A DNA stretch of 64,000 nt from Galaxea fascicularis (lineage: Eukaryota; Cnidaria; Anthozoa; Scleractinia; Euphylliidae): positions 12,748,247 through 12,812,246 of the forward strand of contig OX419338.1 of assembly GCA_948470475.1 (NCBI GenBank). The letters run 5' to 3'. Below the pieces are notes generated by a model. The model was not told the DNA's origin. It did no database searches and saw only the letters and a program-made list of their open reading frames with translations. Below are positions 48,901-58,187 of this stretch, one piece after another. The number at the start of each line of letters is the position of its first letter. Positions within the stretch are counted from its first letter, which is position 1. The translations under genes and the position numbers were made by a program.

Positions 48901-51900
48901 CAAAAGAATTATTATGAGATTCCTTTTTGTGTGTGTCGGGTATTATGTTTAGATGGTAATGATTGCTTTAAAAAGCAACATAAGCGGGTCATGTGATCAA
49001 TTTGAAAATACAGCCGATCAGAATGCGAGAAAACCGTCGTTTATTCGTCGGTATTATATTCCAACTAACCTCCCCATCGTGCACCGCATCGATTATGTAA
49101 TGCCACGTATTTTCAATGACATGGTGTAACTGAAAGTTATGCAAGGCTTTCTCGTGGTATACCACAGATTACTAACCGAGTTCGAAGTCCGTACAGTTAG
49201 TTACGGACCGAGTTTTTTCCCGTTCACTTATTATCACCAGTAAACCAATGGGGAAATTTAAAACGAAGATCCGTAACTGACAGAACGGACCAAGGAAACG
49301 AGGTTAGTAAGATATTTATTAATCAGGCGCGCGCAAAGTAAAATTGACCACTCACAGTGCGCGTACTAACTGAGAGATGTAATAATAGTTGAGACTACTC
49401 CGCTATGTTATGGTTTTATCTGTACAGTCTTGTATTGACTGGCATGGTATGCCATATCATAGTATGGAACGATACGTCCTTCTTTAAGAATTTACTAACC
49501 GTTACTCCCAAAAATCTCGTTTTTAGGAGACTACTTTTAATCTCTTCGGTTGTATTATCTTCTTTTATATCCAGCAGGTTGCTGTTCGCCGTGCCACCAT
49601 AAGTTGAGAGATTAAGTGCTATCGCCGTAAGCCATGCGGCGTCGAAGCCAAATGACCCATAGAGGGAAGCTGTCAGGTTTTTCTTTCTAACGTATGCTTC
49701 ATATTCAGACTGAAATTGCGGTGGACTCTATTTGTAATTAAACGAAAATGCAGCATTTGATGTTTTGTGGTTGAAAGAGGGGCAGATCTCAACAATTAGT
49801 CATTACAGCTTTATTGTGTCGTTGTTCATTCATTCATTCATTCATTCATTCATTCATTCATTCATTCATTCATTCATTCACTCATTCACTCATTCATTCA
49901 TTCATTCATCCATTCGTTCGTTCGTTTATTCATCGGGAAAACGAACAAAGCAGGAGTTAAATTTTCTGAAAATAATCTTTTCAACTTCCTCTAGTTCAAA
50001 TTGCGTACACTTTTCCTGAAAATAAACCAATTCTATTCTTTAAATTTACTTACCAACCCAGATACAGTAGACACGTTTGTCTTGCTTAAATAAAGATGGT
50101 CGATAGCAATGGCGTATTCCGCTGCTTCATTAACCTGATCTGCGGAGCAATCTAGCTGGGAGTAAGTTCGTTTCCACCATCCTTTTGAGTCAGGAGTATG
50201 AACTACCCAACCGTACTTTTTTCCATACAGCTTGTGCTTGTAAATCTACGAAGCAAGCCATTTAGATTGGCTCTGACATATATGCGGATATATATATAGC
50301 CTATACAGTCGAGAACACGAATTAGAGCGCAATGATCTCGCCTGCATTCTCATATTTTGGAAATATAAAGACACCGGTGCTTCCACCCTGACCAGTAATT
50401 CACAGTTTATCGCCAGCAAGCAATTCAGCCCTTTCTGTAGTCGGTGAAACATTTAAAATTTTCATTTCAATTTTGGCATAGTGTAACAGAGAGTGCTATT
50501 GCTTTAATCATGGTATTGATTAAAACTGTGCCAAGTTAAACGTTTGAAAGATTATTCGAAGTGATTGTCCGGCAATGTATATGTTTGTTTGTTTGGAACA
50601 ACAAGCGCAAAATTTGTACAACAGCACAGAGATGGAATGTACAACAAAATACAAGTGTATGCTTTCTTGTTCGATTAAATCAGACCTCAATTATAAAAGA
50701 TAAAATGGAGTTCACAGCGCCAAATGTGCAATAATATATAGTGGTAACTAAGCTTCAACTATGAAATTAAATTCTGGTGTGTACTCGCCTTTTTCAGAAA
50801 TTGCAACGATTTTATCCCACTGCTTGTTTCTTCGTCCACTTAACAAGTGAACCATTCACGGTTAACTGATATACGACCAGTCATTTACGCCATTTATGCG
50901 CTTTCATTTTGATGAAAATTCTCGCTCGCTTCCAAGTTTGCTTCAAAGTCGGAAGTGGTCCGTATCCGTGGTCCGGATGTGAAAATCCGGACCTCTGCTG
51001 CGCGCCATCAGCTAATCAGGGGTGCAAGGATTTAGGATTCCGGACCGCTGAGATGCTTTCAGAAAAAATAACATACTATACTATACTCTATCATATGTAA
51101 TCTTATGCCAAACTGCAACTGCAATGTGCATGTGCATGTGTGCATGTATGGCCAGTTATGTGTATGCTACAGTAAAACGTTTTAGTTAAAGAATAAAAAT
51201 AATTGCCTTACCGAACACATCACACTCGTTGTCTTCTGCAGAAACGCAAATATAATCCGTGCGTTGATATTCTGAGAAAATGAACAAAATTTTGATAGTT
51301 TACTTGCACCAAATAACCAAGTGAACCCTCCCAGCCGAAGTGAAGTGAACAGTGTTTTATAACAATATCAGCTACACTTGTGTTCTCTTGAGATATATAC
51401 AAAAAAGCCAGGAACAAGTGTTTAAATTTGTTTATGTAATAACAAACCAAATCTCCCATAAAGTTTTCTAGCTTCATTCCTTTTTAGTGTCATGATCACT
51501 CGAATCAGGGCAGAGCTGGTTAGGGTTGTTTCTAGACTTCTGCCTTACTTGTAAACCTGCGACGCTTCATTTCTTTGCCCGATTTATTTCCTCTCGCCCC
51601 AACTAACCGCCCCTAGGTCTCCGAGGATGGACTTTGACCGTATTTTGAACACGTCTTCACATTGCTGGAACAGGCTAGTTGATTACTATTTTTAGCGTGA
51701 CCTCGACTTTATTGTAGCGTCAAACGGACGAGAAGCCTACAATACTAAACGACGATAATTTCTAAATAAATATTACGCCTCATATTCTAAGTAAAAATGT
51801 TCAAATGCATATTTTTGCAGTTAGCAACAAACTAAAATTGCAAATCAATTACGAACTACGATACGAATTCTTTCGCGCCGATTAAACATAAACGTAGATA

Positions 51901-54213
51901 GTAGAGCCGCACATAGAATTTCGAAGGCTTTTCATGAACCATGCTTTAACTCTGACTAGTTGCATACAATGCTTCGCATGCAAACGCTGGGGGAGTAACG
52001 TGGTAATAAGGTGTAGTACCTTAATGTGTTCCAGTTGGTTGTCAGCATCGTTCCTTCCTATATAGCTGCCGTATGACAGTACAGTTATGTTGTTTCTTTC
52101 ACATTCTTTCTTTAAGTCAATAGCAGCCTAAAGTAAAGTAAATTAATAAAACGTTTATTGTAAGACCCGCTACGAAATCTATGAAAGCTTATAATTTATA
52201 CTTTCAACACGAAAATACTTTATAAGTCATGATCTGACTTGGTGTATAAAGATCGTAACGGCCTGAACTTGAACTCGGCTAGGATTCAAAAGGCCCTTGA
52301 AGATAATTGCTGTTTAATGAGAGATAAACGCCGATAAGCTGATTGTGGGTCGGTACGAGAACTGCAAGGCACTTTACTATATACTACAAATATGTTACGA
52401 ACCATCACGTAACTCGGCTGTTCACGCTTTCAAATAAAAAACCATTCCATCGCAACGCTCCTCGTGGTTTTCTTAAGACTTAATAAACCCAAGGACTCAT
52501 GATAAACGTGTCACCTCTAAACTAATAAAATGGAGTATAATGAAACCTAAAGGAAAAACGACTTTTCATATTTATTATTTTTGTTTTCACATTTCATAGC
52601 GGTTAAATAAATCATGTTTAATAATCTCAGTCAGAATTACCTTTATGTACATGTCTCTACTGTAAAACAATATTGAGATTCGAGTCCAGTGGAATGCTTT
52701 GGCGAGGGCCACAAAAGCAGATTTTGAGGCTGATATCGAAGAGATGGTACGAAAAAAGTACGGACACACTTTTGAGTCAGAAAGGTCCCCACTCTCCGCC
52801 GACGCTGATATCTGTATATTACGAAATTCAGTTAAAAAATTGCATTAATATATAAATTGGCGACAGTAGCTAACTGAACCGCCAAAATATCCCTCAAGGA
52901 ACTATTGCTTGAACAACAATTTCAAGTTGAAATAATAATACATTAAAATAATGTATGCATTTAATTCTACGGATAAATTGACAAATTCAATTTGTTTTAG
53001 ACGTCGCGTACAGTAAATCATATTAAAATTTTAACCGTTGCCCTAGACATCTTATCAGAGAGGAAGGTAAACTCTTAGCTATCACTCGGTAAACTTCGAT
53101 GCATCCTTAACTTCACTATCGTTTTGCGCTAATCATGCAAAGTATTGTATTAAGAAAACACACCTGGATCATTTTCCAATATTTTGCAGTGTCCGCTACT
53201 GAAAGGGCTACGTTTGATCTTCCGGGACCCAAGACCAACGACGGTAATCCTCTTTCTATGTAATCATAAAGGATTTTGTTCCCAAGACCAGTCTCTCCCT
53301 AGATAGATTAAACAAAATGTATTTAGTAAGTTAAGTCACGGTCAGGCAAAGGCACGTAATGTGTGCAGAGGCAGGAGCTTGCTCAAACATCATTTTTGTA
53401 CCCAGCGATTCCGTTTGGATGTTGTTCAATTTTGTAGACCTCGAGCACGAAAACTTGAAAGGACACGCACTATTACGTTGGTAAGCTCCAGTATCTCTCC
53501 TGGTAACACCTACTGACCAAAGGGCAAGAGATCTCTGGGTCTGAGATTGGGGGACCCGAAAACTTCAGTCTCACATAATGGAAAATAGCTTCACACGCCA
53601 TGCGTGCATATGTTTTGTTATGCAAAAAAATACCACCAAACTTAGCTTAAATAAGCTGGTGAATTTAATGTTCATATGTCTTGACTGGACTACACTGTTG
53701 TTAGTAATTATCTCATGTTTTAACTCTTTCTGTGCATATTAGTTTTGTTCAATTTTGTGTCATATTTGATTGGTTTTGCAAGGTCGTAAGTGAAAAGGGA
53801 TGGTAGACAATAGGAATGACGATTGCTTTCGGTGTATTTAACTTGCATGTGGCAGGCACAAATTGAACGTCTCGCATTTCTTAAATTCTCTTTGGATCAT
53901 TAAGCCGTATTTCAGAACCCCATAACCATTTGCAGCATTCTAACAAATGATAAGGACGTAGAAATCTTACCTGTGTGTCATGAGCTAATAATCTTAGCTC
54001 ATAAAATGATAAAATGTCAGATCTGTTGTTGATGTACTCAAAGGCCATTTGCATAGCAGCTGTGATTCCAGCACCCCACCATGCGCGCGATCCCGTGAGA
54101 GGAGCCATCGATCCCACGTACAGCGGTGTTTTCAAAGATTGCCCACGTACGTTTGCGAGGAGGGACACGAAAAGGAGTTGCCAAGGAAACATCGTACTGC
54201 AGGAAACTTTCAA
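36637..54213 (-). CDS. GABA-B-like class C GPCR, 17 coding exons
   Basis: A metabotropic neurotransmitter-type receptor of the plasma membrane. Seventeen minus-strand exons join in phase with acceptor AG and donor GT at every junction, giving about 779 residues: signal peptide (MFPWQLLFVSLLANVRG), Venus-flytrap domain (exons 1-9), seven membrane segments (exons 10-15), a coiled coil (exon 16) and a short tail (exon 17). Exons: 54213-53971, 53298-53164, 52811-52641, 52127-52020, 51271-51212, 50245-50054, 49709-49500, 48893-48830, 48480-48394, 43017-42867, 41950-41830, 41506-41399, 38977-38855, 38766-38583, 37996-37842, 37428-37273, 36708-36637. No cysteine-rich domain and no sushi domains, as in GABA-B rather than mGlu receptors. 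Most GABA-contact residues of GABBR1, as I remember it, are not conserved, so the ligand is uncertain. A ribozyme-bearing repeat lies just upstream. Confidence 0.92.
37034..37150. repeat. GAGC/GGGC microsatellite in intron 16
   Basis: Degenerate gggc, gagc and gaac units run into ggaaggaagg. Open frames across it are artefacts of the repeat. Confidence 0.8.
37273..37428 (-). CDS. GABA-B-like receptor exon 16 (coiled coil)
   Basis: 52 codons ending LKREIQRLQEKLEE, a heptad pattern at the place where GABA-B subunits carry their dimerising coiled coil. Acceptor ttcacag, donor gag|gtaggt. Confidence 0.88.
37842..37996 (-). CDS. GABA-B-like receptor exon 15 (TM6-TM7)
   Basis: MAVYNVFIVCVVGVPLALFS and TLTLCLVFIPK, the last a variant of the conserved FVPK at the TM7 end. 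Splicing at aag|gtttgt, rather than read-through to a stop at 37770, is chosen because exon 16 then continues in phase with IRSL. Confidence 0.92.
38282..38400. repeat. Penelope-like tail motif, copy A
   Basis: It shares ttggttttatcaactgagtt, attgaccaccgtg and acgtttcaagcgttaat with blocks at 42225-42390 and 43222-43290. Such wording occurs at Penelope-like element ends in my recollection. Intron 14 of the receptor gene. Confidence 0.4.
38583..38766 (-). CDS. GABA-B-like receptor exon 14 (TM5)
   Basis: 61 codons plus one base; TM5 YGFKGILLLFGLFLAWETR, closely matching the GYKGLLLxxGxFLAxET block. Donor g|gtaagt. Confidence 0.94.
38855..38977 (-). CDS. GABA-B-like receptor exon 13 (TM4)
   Basis: 41 codons: IRDIHLFGMIFVFLLVDAAV then WFLVDPLQ, the WxxVDPL block after TM4. 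The preceding intron contains the foldback element 39512-41014. Confidence 0.93.
39512..41014. mobile_element. Foldback element, ~650-bp near-perfect arms
   Basis: The left arm (39512 to about 40158) and right arm (about 40370 to 41014) are inverted copies with only a few differences. The ends are tatgcctgcccatatgtagc and its inverse, flanked by the direct 6-bp duplication ctctga (39506-39511, 41015-41020). The outer halves are built of tttaaatttaaa words, the inner halves are GC-richer. The ~210-bp centre contains about 90 bp unique to the left side and a perfect 21-bp-arm hairpin at 40301-40355 (gtgcgtgacgcgaaagaaaa with its inverse). No long frame. It sits in intron 12 of the class C receptor gene. 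Confidence 0.9.
41399..41506 (-). CDS. GABA-B-like receptor exon 12 (TM3)
   Basis: 36 codons with DVGFTIAFGSMFSKTWRVH, the hallmark TM3 end. Too short to show as an independent frame; found by the gap between TM2 and TM4. Acceptor attttgag, donor cgg|gtaaca, phase 0. Confidence 0.9.
41830..41950 (-). CDS. GABA-B-like receptor exon 11 (TM2)
   Basis: SSPNINSAMIIGCVLAYVSV and LFGIDGQHL: the SxPNxN and GxDGxH blocks of GABA-B receptors. Ends in the extracellular Cys before TM3. Donor aag|gtaata. Confidence 0.93.
42225..43290. repeat. Penelope-like tail motifs, copies B and C
   Basis: Copy B (42225-42390) reads tttggttttatctgaaagag, then aattggtcaccg, then ctttcgagcgttagccct, and ends in a block (42345-42385) that recurs inverted at 43226-43270 (ttctcaacggagttgataat, copy C). 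The exon of TM1 lies between them. Family assignment is from memory only. Confidence 0.4.
42867..43017 (-). CDS. GABA-B-like receptor exon 10 (TM1)
   Basis: Linker and first membrane segment (VMCVFSSLGILLCIGFLYFN). The SSLGI wording is typical of GABA-B TM1. Acceptor gacgcag, donor ag|gtaatc. Confidence 0.93.
43440..43735. repeat. MITE-like inverted repeat
   Basis: ttatacccattttgaaatca and the inverse-type word gagtgatttaaaaatgggca face each other around 43530 and 43715, with aaattgcacg words like those at 45762-45928. Limits uncertain. Confidence 0.35.
43788..45610 (+). mobile_element. Kolobok-like DNA transposon, TTAA target
   Basis: 33-bp terminal inverted repeats starting ggggggaga (43788-43820 and 45578-45610, one mismatch) flanked by ttaa on both sides. 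The 1.8 kb interior holds remains of a transposase-like protein. A TTAA target with a purine-rich end fits Kolobok better than piggyBac, whose ends start CCC. Inserted in the intron between exons 9 and 10 of the receptor gene. Confidence 0.75.
44311..44946 (+). pseudogene. Transposase-like fragment, broken
   Basis: The open stretch 44311-44763 encodes a zinc-type cluster (CEKCNV...CMKCFEK) and an RPKAWLPNYLLLSFLLNGEY segment. A frame change near 44730 leads to DLAQWSCDEIKREIARRGDK and SLEIMYDGFYLTRG, with an in-frame stop after it, then HDVKSGKIVAFAHRSKRG. The aspartate in MYDGFYLTRG may be catalytic. The C-terminal half of a transposase is missing. A separate N-terminal frame is at 44009-44266. 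Confidence 0.65.
45762..45928. mobile_element. Short foldback MITE
   Basis: gtaatcacatg and catgtgattac are the ends; inside, gtgcaatttggaataaataa pairs with ttatttattccaaattgcac, and aattttttcaaagacca with its inverse. The arms are nearly complete, leaving a small loop around cccgtagggcg. Confidence 0.75.
46017..46365. repeat. TTCGGAA minisatellite-like tract
   Basis: More than twenty variants of cttcggaa(atc) run in one orientation, with longer units such as gttcgggtagtcttcggaaa repeated twice. The 126-codon frame at 46009-46389 is produced by this repeat and is not called a gene. Intron of the class C receptor gene. Confidence 0.85.
47087..47844. mobile_element. CAACGG-type MITE split by a nested MITE
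   Basis: The ends agggagtttttgcaa and ctgctaaagctccct are inverted-type termini of the 331-700/36244-36603 family. The body is interrupted by a separate MITE at 47232-47619; removing the insert reconnects gtgaaaagat with the rest of the family sequence. Confidence 0.7.
47232..47619. mobile_element. Harbinger-like MITE nested in another MITE
   Basis: The ends aggccccgttcagactaagt and cctagtctgaacggggc are inverted, flanked by tta (47229-47231, 47620-47622). The interior repeats gtgcccg/cgggcac words. The nesting gives the order of insertion. Confidence 0.72.
47845..48098. mobile_element. CAACGG-type MITE, adjacent second copy
   Basis: It starts at the shared gctccctaaaag, carries acgacaacggcgacggcaac and ends ttttttaagctccct. 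It shares ttgttttgcagagga and tgccaaaatgtaaa with 36244-36603. It abuts the previous copy directly. Confidence 0.65.
48394..48480 (-). CDS. GABA-B-like receptor exon 9
   Basis: End of the Venus-flytrap (LIAFHDATKPDNLTYHNQT). A 5.4 kb intron, holding a transposon and several MITEs, separates it from exon 10. Confidence 0.9.
48830..48893 (-). CDS. GABA-B-like receptor exon 8
   Basis: 64 bases reading GEVQLENNGDRTGNFEVFQL, the conserved G-x-V-x-F-x-x-x-G-D-R region. Acceptor tttaag, donor g|gtaacc, leaving one base. Confidence 0.9.
49169..49389. mobile_element. Dispersed repeat, copy 2 (related to 34794-35060)
   Basis: It shares ccgagttcgaagtccgtac, aaacgaggttagtaagatat and gcgcgtactaactgagagat with copy 1, with internal differences. 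It lies between exons 7 and 8 of the receptor gene. Confidence 0.65.
49500..49709 (-). CDS. GABA-B-like receptor exon 7
   Basis: 70 codons with FGFDAAWLTAIALN and KTRFLGVT at the end. Acceptor tttcag, donor acg|gttagt, phase 0. Confidence 0.9.
49826..49919. repeat. (CATT)n microsatellite
   Basis: About 23 units of cattcattc with a few ctcattcact interruptions, decaying into gttcgttcg. The 84-codon SFIHSFIHS frame here is an artefact. Confidence 0.9.
50054..50245 (-). CDS. GABA-B-like receptor exon 6
   Basis: 64 codons beginning IYKHKLYGKKYGWVVHTP, colinear with the YKxxLFGKKYxW segment of GABA-B receptors. Acceptor cgtag, donor ttg|gtaagt, phase 0. Confidence 0.92.
51212..51271 (-). CDS. 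GABA-B-like receptor exon 5
   Basis: 20 codons (ARIIFAFLQKTTSVMC), matching the ARII strand of lobe 2. Acceptor tctcag, donor tcg|gtaagg, phase 0. Confidence 0.88.
52020..52127 (-). CDS. GABA-B-like receptor exon 4
   Basis: 36 codons (LKKECERNNITVLSYGSY) from lobe 2 of the Venus-flytrap. Acceptor ctttag, donor aag|gtacta, phase 0. Confidence 0.88.
52641..52811 (-). CDS. GABA-B-like receptor exon 3
   Basis: 57 codons with SDSKVCPYFFRTISS and the HWTRISILFYS strand. Acceptor tatacag, donor aag|gtaatt, phase 0. Confidence 0.92.
53164..53298 (-). CDS. GABA-B-like receptor exon 2
   Basis: 45 codons including LVLGPGRSNVALSVADTAKY, the loop that holds a ligand-contact serine in GABBR1. The cysteine normally before that serine is Arg here. 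Phase 0 on both sides. Confidence 0.9.
53971..54213 (-). CDS. GABA-B-like receptor exon 1
   Basis: Start codon, signal peptide (residues about 8-25) and the first strand-helix of the Venus-flytrap (LYVGSMAPLTGSRAWWGAGI). Donor acag|gtaaga, phase 0. A second Met at residue 8 is an alternative start. Confidence 0.92.
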
Positions 54214-54292
54214 GTCAAGCTGGAGGATACATATTTTGGCAGCGCTCCATGAAATTGTTGGCCGCTAGTGGATTTTTTTTTTTTTTTAGCAA

Positions 54293-54622
54293 TTTTTAAA
54301 TGAAAACTAGTGAGCAGCACACAGCAACTGATCTTGTTAACTTTGTTTATTATCCGACCGGTTTCGTCTGATCAAACAGACTTCATCAGGGATTTTAACA
54401 AGATGTCTAAAGGAAACTGGTTTTATACATGAAGTTTATAGTACCAAAGCACGTTCCAGTAAGGGTGTGAACAGCAAAATACCCACAAGAAATACGCGCA
54501 GGATATAACGTAAATCCTGCGTAGAAAATGTGTAAAGTTTAATTTTGGGGCTCAAGATTTAGCGCAGTTAAGTTAACAGGATCAGTTGCTATGTGCTGCT
54601 CACTAGTTTTCATTTAAAAAAT
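54293..54622 (-). mobile_element. Penelope-like repeat with inverted arms
   Basis: The arms 54293-54342 and 54571-54622 are inverted copies of about 50 bp (aaatgaaaactagtgagcag, then aactgatc and gttaac). Between them lies a hammerhead-type motif on the minus strand. Inverted ends plus a hammerhead is a known layout of Penelope-like element termini. It stops about 80 bp from the start codon of the class C receptor gene. Confidence 0.6.
54352..54393 (-). ncRNA. Hammerhead ribozyme-type motif
   Basis: Read on the minus strand: stem I atcc, core ctgatga, one extra A, stem II gtctg...cagac with a tttgat loop, gaaa, a palindromic stem III accggt, then c as the expected cleavage position and ggat closing stem I. 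All core bases are present. The self-complementary stem III suggests activity as a dimer, as in other retroelement hammerheads. The expected cut is between 54356 and 54355. Confidence 0.65.
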
Positions 54623-55947
54623 AATAAAAAAGTGGCACGTTTCACATGATACCAAGTCAGATACCATTGTTAGTTACCGACTATTCAGACAAGAAATAAA
54701 GTAATTAGTCAAAGGGCTTGTTACCATCCCAGAATCTACCTTGAGAGATCTCAGATCAAAATTGGAAGTGTTTTACAAATCGTCTGCCGCCGTCGTACAA
54801 AAGACCAAAAAGAAATATTATTAAAAAAAATTCATTGTATAGCGTAAACCACCTCACTGTGATAAAGATACTTCGTGAGGTAACGTTATCTAACAATTTT
54901 CACAGTCCCGGCGTTTGTCACATAAATGTTCTAAACTTAATAAATCCAAAAACACGATTGTTTCCCAACACACCACCGAGAGTGAAAAGAGATCCCCAAG
55001 AAATTACCTGTCAAGTGATATAACTTTCAAGGTCTTCGTTCGCAGCCTTAAGCTTTATACACTGGTCGACCATTAATATAATTATATTCCTTGTTAAACT
55101 TGTCTTCCTCTTTCTTTCCATTTGCAGGTGATATAAACGACTTTTTTTTATTCAATAATTCCATGAACGGAATTTCCATTATTCCCAGACAATTTTTTTA
55201 ATAAGAGTAAGCCATAATCAAATGATTTCGCGTATTGTTTGCTTTTCTTCAAAAATTGTCGGAAAACCAGGCAACACAGTCGCACGATATAATTGCTATT
55301 TAACATGCAGAATAGAAACTGGTCGGGATGGTCACATCTGGCACAGTTAGATTAAACACCCAATTCCTCCTCCTCCTCCTTCTCCGTTTTTTAAACATAA
55401 TTTTTTATGATGTCCGTGTTGTCAGTTTGGTCCTTGCACCAATATTTTCTTAGTGTTATTGAGAAAAATTCTGTATGATATAATGGGAGACAATACATAT
55501 TTTCTATCCTTGCAAATATTTGGTAGACATCAATATAAGTAACGAAAGCTGCACAATGAGTTATAAACTCAAAGTGTAATGGTGCAATCGTGATTTAAGA
55601 CTAGCTAGGTTGCTTCTAATGTTTAGGCGTTGCAGCTTTAGAAAGTTTAATCCATAGTCTGAGGCGACTCACAGAGGTCAATGGTTATGATTATCATTAG
55701 CAATTTCTTATGTATATTCTCACTACCGATGTAATTAAGTTGCAAGTTGGTACAAAATAATATCGTTTTCACTTCCCCTTACTTGTCTCATCAATACAGC
55801 ATTTGGTAGCGTTATTGTTCATCGTCATATGATCTTTGCGGTGATAAGAGATGAAGAAAAATGATTAAATTGCTGAGCAAGAATTTATAGCAGCCTTTCG
55901 CCACCTTCAACAACGTCGACTCTGCTGGGCGGATTATTATATTTCAC
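54623..55947. other. No recognised gene
   Basis: Probable upstream region of the class C receptor gene. No repeat ends or coding family recognised. Confidence 0.3.
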
Positions 55948-55950
55948 TTA

Positions 55951-56164
55951 AGGTGGACGTAAACTTTAATTGGCTTTACGTGCGTAAATAAAATAAAGAC
56001 GATATATGAAAGCTCGCGCGTAAACGTAAAAGTTAAACCTTGTTCAACTTTTACGTTTACGCGCGAGCTTTCATATATCGTCTTTATTTTATTTACGCAC
56101 GTAAAGCCAATTAAAGTTTACGTCCGTACGCACGTAAAAATTACGCAACAGTGGAAATCCACCT
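55951..56164. mobile_element. Foldback MITE, TTA target
   Basis: The outer ends aggtgga and tccacct are flanked by tta (55948-55950, 56165-56167). Inside are near-perfect inverted arms of about 75 bp (acgtaaactttaattggctt, then gcgcgtaaacgtaaaagtt) with a loop of only a few bases. PIF/Harbinger-type target size. Confidence 0.8.
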
Positions 56165-56167
56165 TTA

Positions 56168-58187
56168 GGGTATCTCCGGCTTAAACTGTTCCAAATTATT
56201 GCCCAAACGGAAATATGTGCTCTCTTCAGACTCGGGTTCTCATCACCTGCTCACATTAGTTGCCACTCAAAGAGATTAGCATGACAAAATCCACTCGGTA
56301 TTTCTGATCTGCTTCTGTTCAGTGCTTTCCGGCAAGAAAACGGTCTGGTAATTCGAAGATTCAGTTTAGGTTTCAAAAAAAAGTTTGTGACTTTAAATCA
56401 TGTGACTTTAAATCAATCACGAGAAGGTCTAAAGAGAACTTTAAAATGTTATGAAGGAATATTTATAAGTTTTATACCGCCAGCGGGTGAATTAGTTATA
56501 GGTCGACCAATCAACATGTCACCCGTTTTTGCGGCTTAGCGTATGTCGCGTGCACCACTAGCATCCCAGTTTGTGAAAGAAATGTTCGCCTCCCTGTCCG
56601 CATCAATCTAAAATCAAATAATTGAAAATCGTTTCCTTTTGTCGTTGTCGTATGACACGGTTATGGTTCCAAAACAGCTGTCTGCGTCAAATATATGACG
56701 AAGACATGTACAAATTATCTATATGTCCTTCGGCAAATTTCCAAATTGCAAATCTGCAAAAACTTTCTTACAAAATAGGAAATCCCTTTTTTCTGTCTGT
56801 CTGTTTGCTGAAAATAAAATAAGTCTATTAATCTATATAAGAGAGTTGTTTGAAGGAGTTGTTACAACTTGATGTTTTCATTTGAGGTTTCTATTCATAT
56901 TTTGAGCAGAACGACTAGCACTGAACACAACAGTTAAAGCTGATTTAGGAATTATTAAAGATTCTGTTAAGATACCTTTTCAGCGCTATTGTTAAGTTTC
57001 TATCGCAAGTGATATCCTTGTCAAAAACACACAGGTGTAGGTTTTAACTGATGCGGTCGAAATGTTACCTTCTGCTCGTCAAACCGTTTTTTCTGTATAG
57101 AATACATTTGCAAAAATATGATACAGTGTAAATAGGATAGACAAATTGATTTTTTGTTGACATTGAGTTGTCAAAGGGCCTTTGTGTTGTGACATCCCAA
57201 ACAGTAGCAAGAATAACGTCAAATTTCTTTTTGCATAAATGTTGTAAGGGCTTTTCTCTTCAGTATAAATTAAATATTTGTCTCCGCAAAATCAGTTATT
57301 CTGCATGTAGTCGGCGGAAATGACGAGATCTCTGATCAAGAGAACGAAAATAGTGGTCATTGCTGAGTTTAAAATCATTTTTAGCTCACTACATTTTTTT
57401 TTAATGCATATGTATATCTTATTTTTGGGTTCAACTTGTTACCAGAAAAAAGCATGACTGAATCTTTGTGGGTTAATGATACTGAAAATGATTAATACAC
57501 GACGTTTAGCAGTCCCGCAGCTCCCGTTCTACGCATTCGCTCAGAGTTGTGGTAGGCAAGCTGCCTTTCGATCCTATCAACTTTAGTTTCTCATTAAAAG
57601 TGGACTTGGGGATCTATATCTTGACTCTGCACTCCTGCAGTCATGCTCGGTTTTTATATATTGTTATCACAAAAGCTGCAGTTTGCTCAAACAAAATTTA
57701 AATGGTGGTCCTTTATATGCAACTGAATAAACACGAGCGACAAACATTCAATGCGGGAGTCATTGCAGATCGAATAACCGGAATTTTTCGATAATTCATG
57801 GGTTATTCGACGTTTGTTTTGTTTGCTTCAATAAACCATCGACTCTTTTATCATCTTTATAGTCCGGGATATATATTTTTTTTTTCATCTCATTTTATTT
57901 CAATTGCTTCACCCACTGATTCATTACAGTGCAACTACTACAACCAAGGCCTGTCAAGAATTTTTTTTTTTTTTTTTTACAAATTGACCAATAGTGTTCG
58001 AGTGATGAAGCAACAGAATAGTCGCAATTTGAATTTTGTTGGGCTTCGATAGTGGGTAAATTTGTCGTTCATAGGAGCCCATGGACTCCTGTCATTCATG
58101 ATTAATTTTGAGAAAATCCATTTCAGTAAGATTCTCATTAGCTAGTTTGCAGAAAATCCTCCTGGGTGGCCTTGGTCGAAGTAGTCG
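56168..58187. other. No recognised gene
   Basis: AT-rich, homopolymer T runs near 57875 and 57960; nothing else recognised. Confidence 0.3.

Noticed and set aside
49071..49136. Extra exon of the class C receptor (HHVIENTWHYIIDAVHDGE)
   Set aside because: It has splice-like borders, but exons 7 and 8 join in phase without it and the known fold leaves no room for it there.
49765..50019. 84-codon protein rich in SFIH
   Set aside because: Translation of the CATT microsatellite.
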